Shown: positions 17,106 to 24,556 of the stretch, one piece after another | Numbering within the stretch: position 1 is the stretch's first letter | Layout of the letters: every line of letters starts with the position of its first letter | Assembly: GCA_002716125.1 (NCBI GenBank) | Contig: PAZH01000010.1 | Coordinates: forward strand, 1-64,000 | Direction: 5' to 3' | DNA from: Rhodospirillaceae bacterium | GTDB lineage: Bacteria; Pseudomonadota; Alphaproteobacteria; UBA8366 | Length of the DNA stretch: 64,000 nucleotides | Translations under genes and position numbers: made by a program | The notes under the pieces: model-generated | What the model saw: only the letters and a program-made list of their open reading frames with translations | Database searches by the model: none | What the model was told of the DNA's origin: nothing

Positions 17106-17702
17106 TTATTTAGCCAGCGCTGCCGGTCGTGCCGTTGCCTCAGCCTCGGCTAAAAGCTGGCGCAGTAATTCTTCAGCCGGGCGTACGTCGAACCCACCAA
17201 ATTCCTGGAATCGGACCATGCCTTTGGGCCCAATGAAGGCCATTTCAGGCGTCCCCATGGTGCCGTAAAGGCGCATCGTGCGTGGCACCCGTTGTCCCGG
17301 AGCGTGTCGGTCTACGCCGACCAGGTGATTGATCTTCTTTCGCTTGAGAAAGCGCTTCAGCTTGTCCGGGTTCTGATAATCATGCCCTTCGAAGACGGTA
17401 TGGATCGAGACGAACTTTATACGTCCGGCCTTGATCTCGTCGGCGAAGACTTCCTCCCAGTGATGCATGAGGGGAATGGAGAAAGAATTGCAGCCAGGGC
17501 ACCAAAGCTGGAAGAAGTCGATGACAACGACCTGACCGCGCAACGCCTGAAGGGTCGTTCCGGGCCCGTTAATCCATTCCGAGATAATCCATTCAGGCGC
17601 CGGCCGGGGAACTTTCATCCGCGAGGGCCGTGCCTCGGCTGGCGTCAACTCGCCGAGCAAGAATGCGGCAACAAAAAGGACTGCGAGAGCAACACGACGC
17701 AT
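17106..17702 (-). CDS. exported TlpA-like thioredoxin-fold protein
   Basis: A 198-residue redoxin with an N-terminal signal peptide (MRRVALAVLFVAAFLLG, cleavage near EAR) and the active site WCPGCNSF at about residues 68-75 within VVVIDFFQLWCPGCNSFSI. The cis-Pro region is GTPEMAFIGPKGMV. The CPGC pair suggests a periplasmic disulfide reductase or a partner of thiol chemistry. The Arg/Lys-rich insertion KRFLKRKKIN is unusual. It is downstream of the 335-residue conserved protein at 17809 on the same strand, with 106 bp between. Confidence 0.8.
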   Translation of the reverse strand: MRRVALAVLFVAAFLLGELTPAEARPSRMKVPRPAPEWIISEWINGPGTTLQALRGQVVVIDFFQLWCPGCNSFSIPLMHHWEEVFADEIKAGRIKFVSIHTVFEGHDYQNPDKLKRFLKRKKINHLVGVDRHAPGQRVPRTMRLYGTMGTPEMAFIGPKGMVRFQEFGGFDVRPAEELLRQLLAEAEATARPAALAK

Positions 17703-17808
17703 GGGGAACTACTCCGGAGGGTGGCGTGAACCTGCGAGGCGAGCCTAACGGAGAGGAGCGCTCAAAGTCTCTTCAACAGTATGTGAGGACGCGCGGGCGT
17801 CCGATGGT

Positions 17809-18816
17809 CTAAATCTCGCGCAACTTCCGCGTCACCATACGGGAGCCCCCGGCCCAGAGAGGGATGTGAGTCATCTTGATACCGACACCGCCGGTAATAA
17901 TGGGATGGATGTCTTCCGTCGTAGGCGCCAGCGGCCGGTCGTCCGGTTCGTTGTCGTCTGCATAGCCGTAGGCGCGCCGGGACCCTTGTAAATACGCTTG
18001 AACCCGCGCCAGGTCCCAGCCGTGATTGGCAAGAATATCCGCCATCTCCGGTGGCATGAGAAAGACTTGCTCGTTCCGCTCCGGCTTGCGCGTCAAACTC
18101 GTGACATCGATGTTCGAATTCATAGCCGCCGCGATCGGCTCTAATACGCGTTCTGGCGTGTCGCTGGTTCCCGTCGGCAAAACCTCTGCCGTACCCGAGA
18201 CGCCGAGTACCGTCACGCAGTTGTCCGATGCGTCATATCCTTTGCGTTCCGGCAAACTCGGGAAACCCGAATGTGTCCCTTCGCCGAAACAAAAAGTGTA
18301 TTTGCCAGGTTGGCCCATGGTCGCCATGTCGGCCACACCAGGCCGGGCCCCCGCGACGTTCCGCATGATGAGGCTGACGGCGCGGCCAATGCACGCATTC
18401 GCCCGGTTGCCGGGTCCGAGAATATTACCGCCCGCGTTAATGCCGAGTTCGTCCACAATGGGGCCGTGGACACAAACCGCGACCGTCGGTGTTCCGGTCG
18501 TACTCAGCACGCCAAGTAGATTGAACTCTTCCGCCGTGCACGCTTCGGCCGCCGTTAGGACGACCGGCAGTTCCTCCGGCCGGCATCCCGCAAGCACGCA
18601 ATTATAGGCAGCTGTCCCCAGCGTGAGATTGCCCATCAAAGGCATCAGATAGCCAAAAGACTCGTCAAGCGAACCCCTGCCGGACACCATCGCTTCGTAG
18701 CGCGACATTGTTGGCGGTACGAGCGGCAAACCGTCGCTGAGATCGAGCGCTTCCAACTGCGCCTGCGCTTCTTCCCAAGAGATATCTTCGGGGAGCAGCG
18801 GCAGCTCTTCACTCAT
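17809..18816 (-). CDS. conserved protein of the type found beside UGSC-family proteins
   Basis: A 335-residue protein with the segments LSDGLPLVPPTMSRYEAM near the N terminus, NCVLAGCRPEELPVVLTAAE, VCVHGPIVDELGINAGGN followed by ILGPGNRANACIGRAV, and TMGQPGKYTFCFGEG. I recognise this pattern from uncharacterised bacterial proteins encoded next to UGSC-motif (seleno)proteins; no UGSC protein is in this window. Several Cys occur at conserved-looking points (AGCRPEE, AVCVHGP, NACIGR, FCFGEG). The ATG at 18816 follows GGAGG by 8 bp and lies one base after the upstream CoA-transferase stop, so translation is coupled. The reaction is unknown. Confidence 0.62.
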   Translation of the reverse strand: MSEELPLLPEDISWEEAQAQLEALDLSDGLPLVPPTMSRYEAMVSGRGSLDESFGYLMPLMGNLTLGTAAYNCVLAGCRPEELPVVLTAAEACTAEEFNLLGVLSTTGTPTVAVCVHGPIVDELGINAGGNILGPGNRANACIGRAVSLIMRNVAGARPGVADMATMGQPGKYTFCFGEGTHSGFPSLPERKGYDASDNCVTVLGVSGTAEVLPTGTSDTPERVLEPIAAAMNSNIDVTSLTRKPERNEQVFLMPPEMADILANHGWDLARVQAYLQGSRRAYGYADDNEPDDRPLAPTTEDIHPIITGGVGIKMTHIPLWAGGSRMVTRKLREI

Positions 18817-18817
18817 C

Positions 18818-19951
18818 TCAATCGCCTCCACTCAAGATTTCCGCCTTCCGCTGATCGATCCCATCGACAAAAAGCTTCGGCCCCACGTCGGCGTTGCGAT
18901 AACGCATCGGATTATTGACGATGAGAAAATCGCCGCTTCCGTCGTTGATTTGGACGAGGCCGCCGGTCTCCTTCAACCCCTTGTCCTTCACCACTTCCGC
19001 CACCGATTGGTAGCGGGTTGCCGGACATCCGGCTTCAAGCAGCATCCGTTCCGCCTCTTCGGCCGTATGACCGATTGCCCATTCTTCCAACTCACTCATC
19101 AAGTCGTTCCAATGTTTCCATCGTTCACCGACCGTGTTGTAGCGCGGATCTTCCGCCCAATCTTCGCGACCCGTCGCCTTTGCCATTGAGCGCAGGTTCG
19201 GGTCGCTGACCGGCACCACCATCAAGAATCCATCCTTGGCGCGGACAGGCGAGTAGACGAGCGGAGGGATATCGCTTTGCACCTGCGCTTGCTGCACCTC
19301 GTAGTAGAGGAGGTTGTGCATTCCGCCTTCCAACGTCACGTCAATACGCTCGCCTTGGCCGGATTTTTCCCGCCCGTAGAGGGCTGCTGAGATCGCACCG
19401 AAAGCATGGGCCGAGGCCAGAATATCGCCCGCAGTGCTCCGATTGTTGATCGGCCGGTCGCTGACATTGGCGTATTCGAAAACCGTCATGTCGTAACCGG
19501 CATGCGCATGGACAATGGGCGCAAAGGCCGGCCGGCTCGAATTCGGGCCAACCGGGCCGTAACCCGAGATCGCACAATAGACGATTCGCGGATTGATCTC
19601 GTTCAGGACTTCATAGCCCAAGCCGAGACGGTCGAGCACACCCGGCCTGAAATTCTCCAGGACCACGTCACTGTCGACGATGAGTTTTCGGACGGCGGCC
19701 TTCCCCTCTTCCGATTTCAGGTCCAGGGTAATGCATTTCTTGCCCGCATTGAGTTGCGCGAAATACCGGCTCTTGCCGTCGACAACCGGATGCGCACTGC
19801 GGATTGTCTCACCGCCCGGCGGCTCGATCTTGATGACTTCGGCGCCGTGATCCGCAAGCAATCGGCCCGCATAAGGCCCTGCCAAGAACATCGAAAAATC
19901 CAATACCCGCACACCGTCGAGTGGCCCGGGTCGCTTTGTCGGATCGGACAT
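18818..19951 (-). CDS. CaiB/BaiF family III CoA-transferase
   Basis: A 377-residue family III CoA-transferase, distinct from the one at 14889. Its N terminus is GVRVLDFSMFLAGPYAGRLLADHGAEVIKIEPPGG, with LKSEEGKAAVRKLI and NFRPGVLDRLGLGYEVL, and TAGDILASAHAFGAISAAL holds the probable catalytic Asp. The stop codon is followed after one base by the start of the UGSC-partner-like gene, so the two products are likely made in fixed ratio. A GAGGGAG ribosome site precedes the ATG at 19951. An EamA transporter lies upstream on the same strand (38 bp). Confidence 0.88.
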   Translation of the reverse strand: MSDPTKRPGPLDGVRVLDFSMFLAGPYAGRLLADHGAEVIKIEPPGGETIRSAHPVVDGKSRYFAQLNAGKKCITLDLKSEEGKAAVRKLIVDSDVVLENFRPGVLDRLGLGYEVLNEINPRIVYCAISGYGPVGPNSSRPAFAPIVHAHAGYDMTVFEYANVSDRPINNRSTAGDILASAHAFGAISAALYGREKSGQGERIDVTLEGGMHNLLYYEVQQAQVQSDIPPLVYSPVRAKDGFLMVVPVSDPNLRSMAKATGREDWAEDPRYNTVGERWKHWNDLMSELEEWAIGHTAEEAERMLLEAGCPATRYQSVAEVVKDKGLKETGGLVQINDGSGDFLIVNNPMRYRNADVGPKLFVDGIDQRKAEILSGGD

Positions 19952-19989
19952 GAATGCCGTTCTCCCTCAATCGCACGATAGGGGAAAAA

Positions 19990-20889
19990 TTAAGTCGTCT
20001 CAGTCGTTTGGCTATGGCGACGTCGAATAAACTCGCGATGCAGGATGTAGATACCGCTGGCGATGATGATCCCAGTGCCGACAACGGTCCAGGTATCCGG
20101 CACATCGTCCCAAATAAAATAACCGAGCAAGGCGGCCCACACGATAGCGGAGTACCGGAACGGCGATGCAACCGCTGCCTCTGCATAACGGAAGGCTTCA
20201 ATCATCGTGTAGTGCCCAACAAAGACGAGCGGCACGCACGCGGCAACCAACCAAAGCGAACGGGCGTCCGGCACTTCCCAGCCAAAGGGAACCGAGCCTA
20301 AGCCGAAGATGACCTGAAAAATATTGGCGGTCAGGAGAATGGCGAGCGACGACTCGCCTGCTGTCAATTTTCGGGTCATCAAATCGCGGCCCGCACTTGC
20401 GACCGCGCAGAGAAGCGGGAGGAGTGCGACAACCTGAAAGACATCCGTGCCCGGCCGGGTGATCACGACCACACCGAGAAACCCAACACCAACCGCTGAC
20501 CAACGGCGCCAACCGACACGCTCATTCAGCATCGGTCCGGCCATCGCAGTAATCAAAAGCGGTGCCGCAAAGGTCAGCGCGACGGTGGTCCCCAACGGTA
20601 GGTATTTAACACTGAGAAGAAAGAAGTAGGCGCTGAAACCGAGAAATAGACCCCGCGCCACATGCCCGCGCCAACTGTAAACCCGGAGTTCCGACCACCC
20701 GCCCCGAAACAAAGCAACGACGACAACAAGCGGCAAAATCATAGCCGCGCGGAGGAACATGATTTCGCCGGGCGGCAATCCTTCCGTCAGGAGTTTGAGG
20801 ATCGCATTGTTCAAATTCATGAACAACGCACTGATCACCATCAGCGCGATCCCTCTCACGGGTGCGGAATGCTGGACGTTCCCGGACAT
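19990..20889 (-). CDS. EamA/DMT-superfamily transporter
   Basis: A 299-residue inner-membrane protein with ten hydrophobic segments in two EamA repeats. The second repeat ends with FRYSAIVWAALLGYFIWDDVPD and a helix running to IYILHREFIRRR, a very common ending in this family. Members export or import small metabolites. The position upstream of the CoA-transferase and UGSC-partner-like gene, on the same strand with 38 bp spacing, suggests that it moves a substrate or product of that cluster. A second EamA gene with the same layout is at 43890. Confidence 0.88.
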   Translation of the reverse strand: MSGNVQHSAPVRGIALMVISALFMNLNNAILKLLTEGLPPGEIMFLRAAMILPLVVVVALFRGGWSELRVYSWRGHVARGLFLGFSAYFFLLSVKYLPLGTTVALTFAAPLLITAMAGPMLNERVGWRRWSAVGVGFLGVVVITRPGTDVFQVVALLPLLCAVASAGRDLMTRKLTAGESSLAILLTANIFQVIFGLGSVPFGWEVPDARSLWLVAACVPLVFVGHYTMIEAFRYAEAAVASPFRYSAIVWAALLGYFIWDDVPDTWTVVGTGIIIASGIYILHREFIRRRHSQTTETT

Positions 20890-20961
20890 GGGGGTGATTT
20901 TCCTCCTGAACGGCGTACCCTATATGGCGAACAATGCACTAGCCAGCTTGACGCTTTTAAG

Positions 20962-21043
20962 CTCATGCTGAGCCAGTCGAAATATGAGGCCCCGCTCGGT
21001 TGGTCATCCTTCGACAGGCTTAGGTTGAGGCTCAATAGGGAGG
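20962..21043. repeat. intergenic hairpin repeat, TTCGACA family, copy 1
   Basis: Two imperfect hairpins. CTCATGCTGAGCCAGTCGAA followed by ATATGAG pairs at its ends (20962-20988), and CCTTCGACAGGCTTAGG followed by TTGAGG forms a second at about 21008-21030. The same GAGCCTGTCGAA / TTCGACA(A/G)GCT signature occurs at 24463 and 27696. It is a dispersed REP-like element, common between genes in many alphaproteobacteria. Here it lies in the leader of the epimerase gene. Confidence 0.7.
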
Positions 21044-21052
21044 GTACGTCAC

Positions 21053-21466
21053 ATGAAACTAAAACGGGTCGAACATGTCGCTATCGCGGTCAATGACATG
21101 GCGGAATCCATGAAAATGCTGGAAGACACGCTTGGTATCGAGATGGAATACGAAGAGCAGATTGGCTCGACCCGCCTCGCGATGTATCCGGTCGGCGAGA
21201 CCTATCTGGAATTGCTGAGTTCGAACGCGAGTGCGCAAGATTCGCGGGTCACTGAATGGATCGAGAAGAACGGCCAGAGCCTTTTCCATCTCTGTTTCGA
21301 AGTCGACGATATTGACGCCGCGCTGGACGAACTGAAAGCGAAGAACGTGAAGCTGCTTGACGAAGAGCCGCGGACCGGTCACGGCGGCAGCCGGATTGCC
21401 TTCATCAACCCGGAATCGACAGGCAACATTCTGATCGAATTGGCGGAGATTCCCGAAGGTCACTGA
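21053..21466 (+). CDS. mce: methylmalonyl-CoA epimerase
   Basis: A 137-residue VOC-fold protein matching methylmalonyl-CoA epimerase along its whole length. It starts VEHVAIAVNDMAESMKML with the first metal His, then ETYLELLSS with a metal Glu, SLFHLCFEVDDI with the second His, and GNILIELAEIPE with the last Glu. It interconverts (S)- and (R)-methylmalonyl-CoA for entry to the mutase in propionate, Val and Ile breakdown. The mutase is not in this window. Its stop overlaps the next gene's start by one base (TGATG), so the two are coupled; the partner is not one usually seen with this enzyme. Confidence 0.88.
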   Translation: MKLKRVEHVAIAVNDMAESMKMLEDTLGIEMEYEEQIGSTRLAMYPVGETYLELLSSNASAQDSRVTEWIEKNGQSLFHLCFEVDDIDAALDELKAKNVKLLDEEPRTGHGGSRIAFINPESTGNILIELAEIPEGH

Positions 21467-22224
21467 TGGCGGCTGAATACCGAACTCCGGATAAATCAAA
21501 GCGGCCCTACGGTTGGCGCGCTCGCATCGGGTTGATCGTCCCGTCCCCGAACACAGTAACGGAGACGGAGTTCTGGCAGATGGCGCCCGAAGGCGTTTCC
21601 GTTCACACCACGCGGCTGCTCTATCGCGCGGACGAGGTCGACGACCCTTTATCGGATATGGAGCAATTCCTGCCGCAGACCCTCGAGGAACTGCGCGGCC
21701 TCGAAGTCGATGTCGTTGCCTACGCCTGCACCGCAAGTGCGCTCAAGACGCCACATGAAGAAACGCAAGCGCATGTCGCCGAAGGCGTGGCGCGCCCTGC
21801 CGTCACGACGATGGGAACGATCCTCGACGCGTTCCGCGCACTCGGTGTCACCAAGATCGCCATCGGCTCGCCCTATCCTGACGACGTCAACGAAGCGGAA
21901 CGAACTTATTTCGAAAGTCAGGGTTTAACCGTCACCGCCGACGAAGGCGTTATATTATTCGAAGCGCAAAATCGCCTTCGACATATGAACCTTGTCACCG
22001 AGGACGACGTCGAAGAGTTGGCGGAACGTATCGATAGCCCGGAGGCAGAAGCGATCTTCCTCTCCTGCGGCGATATGGCAACCCTTGGCGTCGTCGACAA
22101 GCTCGAGCAAAGGCTCGGAAAACCGGTCGTCACCAGTGTCCAAGCCACCTTCTGGGGCGCCCTTCGGGCCGCCGGCGTCGAGGACAAAATCGAGGGCTGC
22201 GGCCGCCTCCTTGCCGAACATTAA
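21466..22224 (+). CDS. Asp/Glu racemase-superfamily enzyme (maleate isomerase / arylmalonate decarboxylase type)
   Basis: A 252-residue protein of the AMDase/maleate cis-trans isomerase branch. RIGLIVPSPNTVTETEFWQM opens the fold, and the two active-site Cys candidates are in VVAYACTASAL (about residue 88) and IFLSCGDMATLG (about 203). With both Cys present, isomerase or racemase chemistry is more likely than the single-Cys decarboxylase. The C-terminal TSVQATFWGALRAAG is typical. The start overlaps the stop of methylmalonyl-CoA epimerase, which suggests a shared malonate- or maleate-like acid pathway, but this is inference. Confidence 0.82.
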   Translation: MAAEYRTPDKSKRPYGWRARIGLIVPSPNTVTETEFWQMAPEGVSVHTTRLLYRADEVDDPLSDMEQFLPQTLEELRGLEVDVVAYACTASALKTPHEETQAHVAEGVARPAVTTMGTILDAFRALGVTKIAIGSPYPDDVNEAERTYFESQGLTVTADEGVILFEAQNRLRHMNLVTEDDVEELAERIDSPEAEAIFLSCGDMATLGVVDKLEQRLGKPVVTSVQATFWGALRAAGVEDKIEGCGRLLAEH

Positions 22225-22285
22225 ATCGGCCAATCCGCAACCGAATGAGTCACGAACATGTCACTTGATCATGGCTATCTATTAT

Positions 22286-22300
22286 GTTCCTGTTTTGTTC
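22286..22300 (+). promoter_or_regulatory. LexA-type SOS box GTTC-N7-GTTC
   Basis: GTTCCTGTTTTGTTC matches exactly the alphaproteobacterial LexA operator form GTTC-N7-GTTC. It also has the T-rich spacer usual in real sites. It lies 33 bp upstream of the VOC-protein start at 22334 and downstream of the preceding gene's stop. A short palindrome TTTGTT-CTTAA-AACAAA overlaps its right half. The motif alone occurs by chance at some rate, so control by LexA needs testing. Confidence 0.5.
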
Positions 22301-22333
22301 TTAAAACAAATAACGAACCAAATGGAGCCAATT

Positions 22334-22804
22334 ATGCCGAACTTTATGCCCGAGGGGGCCAGCGTCCTCTCTCCCTACCTCACCGTCACCGATACACGGG
22401 CCGCTATTGATTTCTATAAACGCGCCTTTGGCGCAGAGGAAGTCATGTGCTTGAACGTTCCCGACACGGATAAAGCCATGCACGCCGAGATTCGCATCGG
22501 TGGTGCGATCGTCATGCTATCGGATGAAAGCAAAGAATGGGGTACGTCTGCGGCACCGACGCTCGGCGGCAGTCCCGTCTCCCTGCATATATATGCAGAA
22601 GATGCTGACGCCACCGTCGCGCAAGCTGTCGAAGCCGGGGCCACCTTGTCACATCCGATGGCAGACATGTTCTGGGGCGACCGGATGGGGTCGGTCACCT
22701 GCCCCTTTGGCTTCATGTGGTCGGTTGCGACACATGTTCGTGACATCGATCCGTCCACATTCGAGGCCGGCGCCCGCGCGATGATGGCGGAGATGGGCGG
22801 CTAG
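22334..22804 (+). CDS. VOC family (PhnB/glyoxalase-like) protein
   Basis: A 156-residue vicinal-oxygen-chelate protein of the PhnB-like type, seen from SPYLTVTDTRAAIDFYKRAFGAEEV, then AMHAEIRIGGAIVMLSDE, VSLHIYAEDADATVAQAVEAGA and PMADMFWGDRMGSVTCPFG with FMWSVATH. These proteins bind small ligands or antibiotics, or act on glyoxal-type adducts; the exact activity here is unknown. The ATG at 22334 has GGAG 6 bp upstream. A LexA-type box precedes the gene. Its stop shares the CTAG with the convergent Sua5-like gene's stop. Confidence 0.85.
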   Translation: MPNFMPEGASVLSPYLTVTDTRAAIDFYKRAFGAEEVMCLNVPDTDKAMHAEIRIGGAIVMLSDESKEWGTSAAPTLGGSPVSLHIYAEDADATVAQAVEAGATLSHPMADMFWGDRMGSVTCPFGFMWSVATHVRDIDPSTFEAGARAMMAEMGG

Positions 22805-23475
22805 TTGCGCTTCAAGGTGATGTCGAACTCGTTCCTCAAAATCGACTCAATTTCGGCGAAGCAAACACCTTCGCGGACTAAAGTCATGTCGCGAAAATCG
22901 ATTTGCGTGCTGGAGTAAGCATAGCCTTCCTGCAGATATTTTGACGGGCCGTAGTCGATAATGACGTCGGCCACGGCCCGTACCTCAGGCTCTATATCTT
23001 CCGCGCGGTATTTCGTGCCTTGCTGTGAGCGGTTGGCGGACGACGCCATCAACGGAAAATTCGCCTCCAGACTTAGTTCAGCGATCCGGTCGCGCAGCGG
23101 GCTCGCGTTCAACAGGAAGTTCACAGTACCTGCCTTCGTCGACATACCCATCAGAAATGGCGTGATCTTCCGCATCAACGAATGTTCCTCTCGAAAAGGC
23201 GCAATGACCGAGAGCGGTAAATCATGCGTCTTCGTTACCGCGTCGATAACCCGCCGCGCGCCCTCATCGACAATCTGAATTTCGGAATGCGTTCTGTGAT
23301 TGGCGACAACGCCGCTTGGCCGACCAACGCTTCGCTGTTTCGCCGCATAAACGCGACGCAAGGCGTCTTCCGTCCCGCTCATAATCGCATAGGCGACATC
23401 CATATGAACAATCGCTATGCCGCCCGCCTGTAAACAGTCGAAGACGCGCGCTGCGTCCGCATCATAGTCTGGCAT
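22801..23475 (-). CDS. divergent YrdC/Sua5/YciO-domain protein
   Basis: A 224-residue protein with the YrdC fold. RRVYAAKQRSVGRPSGVV takes the place of the canonical KxR...KP threonylcarbamoyl-AMP site, and FPLMASSANRSQQGTKYR corresponds to the PSANxSG motif. The conserved residues are altered enough that it may not be the housekeeping tRNA t6A synthase TsaC; no C-terminal Sua5 domain is present. YciO-like paralogues have poorly known roles. The ATG at 23475 precedes the fold; a longer frame upstream to 23583 is possible but lacks similarity. Confidence 0.75.
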   Translation of the reverse strand: MPDYDADAARVFDCLQAGGIAIVHMDVAYAIMSGTEDALRRVYAAKQRSVGRPSGVVANHRTHSEIQIVDEGARRVIDAVTKTHDLPLSVIAPFREEHSLMRKITPFLMGMSTKAGTVNFLLNASPLRDRIAELSLEANFPLMASSANRSQQGTKYRAEDIEPEVRAVADVIIDYGPSKYLQEGYAYSSTQIDFRDMTLVREGVCFAEIESILRNEFDITLKRN

Positions 23476-23590
23476 CGCATTCCTACCCAACTTTCGTGTC
23501 CTTCCCGACTCCGCGGGAAGGACGTAGACGGAATATTTGTCGTGACCACCGTCACTCACAAGCCGCTTAGATTTCTGGTACACTCAGAAG

Positions 23591-24457
23591 ATGAAATTCT
23601 CTTTCCGAAATATAATTCTCACCCTCTCCATACTCTTCGTCGCCGGATGCCAATCGACCGACAAGTTCAATTACAGCGCCGCGGACACACCCATGACTTT
23701 CGAACGGGGTGGGGTCTTTATCGGCGACAATGTCGCGGAGCGCTACAGAATCGACTACGACGCGATCCGCGCAGGCGCAGACAAGCATCAAGGCAAAGAG
23801 TGGTCCGCGGCCTATACCCTGGCAAAGCTGGACGAGCTCGACGCAAAACTCGGCCCGGGCGAAACCGTCCCGCTGATCGTCTACATGCATGGCTGCGCCG
23901 GGATAGTTATCCCCTCTTTACGACACGTGGATGCGCTGACGAAACTCGGCGACTATATCGTCGCCTCTCCGAATTCATTTGCGCGTCCACGCCCCGTTTC
24001 CTGCAGGAGCGCCGGCGATACGGACTTTCAGGTGATGCAGGATTCGCGCAGCTGGCGGCGAGCTGAGCTCGCCTATGCCATGAACGAATTGCTGACGCAT
24101 AGCTGGGTCGACCGAAACAACATCTTCCTCATCGGTCACAGCCAAGGCGGCACGACCGTTCTCGACTATTCGGGCCCTGCCCGAATAAAAGGCCGTGTGA
24201 CCATGCATGGTGGGTGCAGCGTTGGTAGCTTGACGATCCTTGAGGACAACACCCGGCCGGACGAACAAATTCTGGGCTTTCATTCCGGCGAAGACCCTTG
24301 GTACCAGAACTACCAAAGCGGCTGTCCCCATGTGGTCAAACGCCACCCCAACGGCACGCTCATTTACGAGTCCGACGACAACACGCACGACCTCGTGGCC
24401 AAGAAAAAGTATTGGGAAATTCTCGCCGCGTGGATCCGCAAACACACGGATCGATAA
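23591..24457 (+). CDS. lipoprotein alpha/beta-hydrolase
   Basis: A 288-residue secreted lipoprotein: the signal peptide ends in the lipobox FVAGC at about residues 16-20. The hydrolase core has VYMHGCAG (oxyanion region), the nucleophile elbow IGHSQGGTT, a probable acid in HSGEDPWY and the catalytic His in DDNTHDLVAKK. It resembles dienelactone-hydrolase-like esterases. Anchored in a membrane facing the periplasm, it would cut ester or thioester bonds. Extra Cys residues (HGGCSVG, SGCPHV, RPVSCRS) may form disulfides. The substrate is unknown. A hairpin repeat follows the stop. Confidence 0.8.
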   Translation: MKFSFRNIILTLSILFVAGCQSTDKFNYSAADTPMTFERGGVFIGDNVAERYRIDYDAIRAGADKHQGKEWSAAYTLAKLDELDAKLGPGETVPLIVYMHGCAGIVIPSLRHVDALTKLGDYIVASPNSFARPRPVSCRSAGDTDFQVMQDSRSWRRAELAYAMNELLTHSWVDRNNIFLIGHSQGGTTVLDYSGPARIKGRVTMHGGCSVGSLTILEDNTRPDEQILGFHSGEDPWYQNYQSGCPHVVKRHPNGTLIYESDDNTHDLVAKKKYWEILAAWIRKHTDR

Positions 24458-24462
24458 ATCTC

Positions 24463-24531
24463 CACCCTTCGACAAGCTGAGGGTGAGGTTCTTCTCGCGA
24501 CGACCTCATACTGAGCCTGTCGAAGTATGAG
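24463..24531. repeat. intergenic hairpin repeat, TTCGACA family, copy 2
   Basis: CACCCTTCGACAAGCTGAGG followed by GTGAGG, then CCTCATACTGAGCCTGTCG followed by AAGTATGAG, form two facing hairpins. This is the best-preserved of the three copies of this element in the window and lies between the convergent lipoprotein hydrolase and M20 hydrolase genes, where it may also act as a transcription terminator. Confidence 0.75.
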
Positions 24532-24556
24532 CCTTTCCAGGCGTAGACTATAGAAT

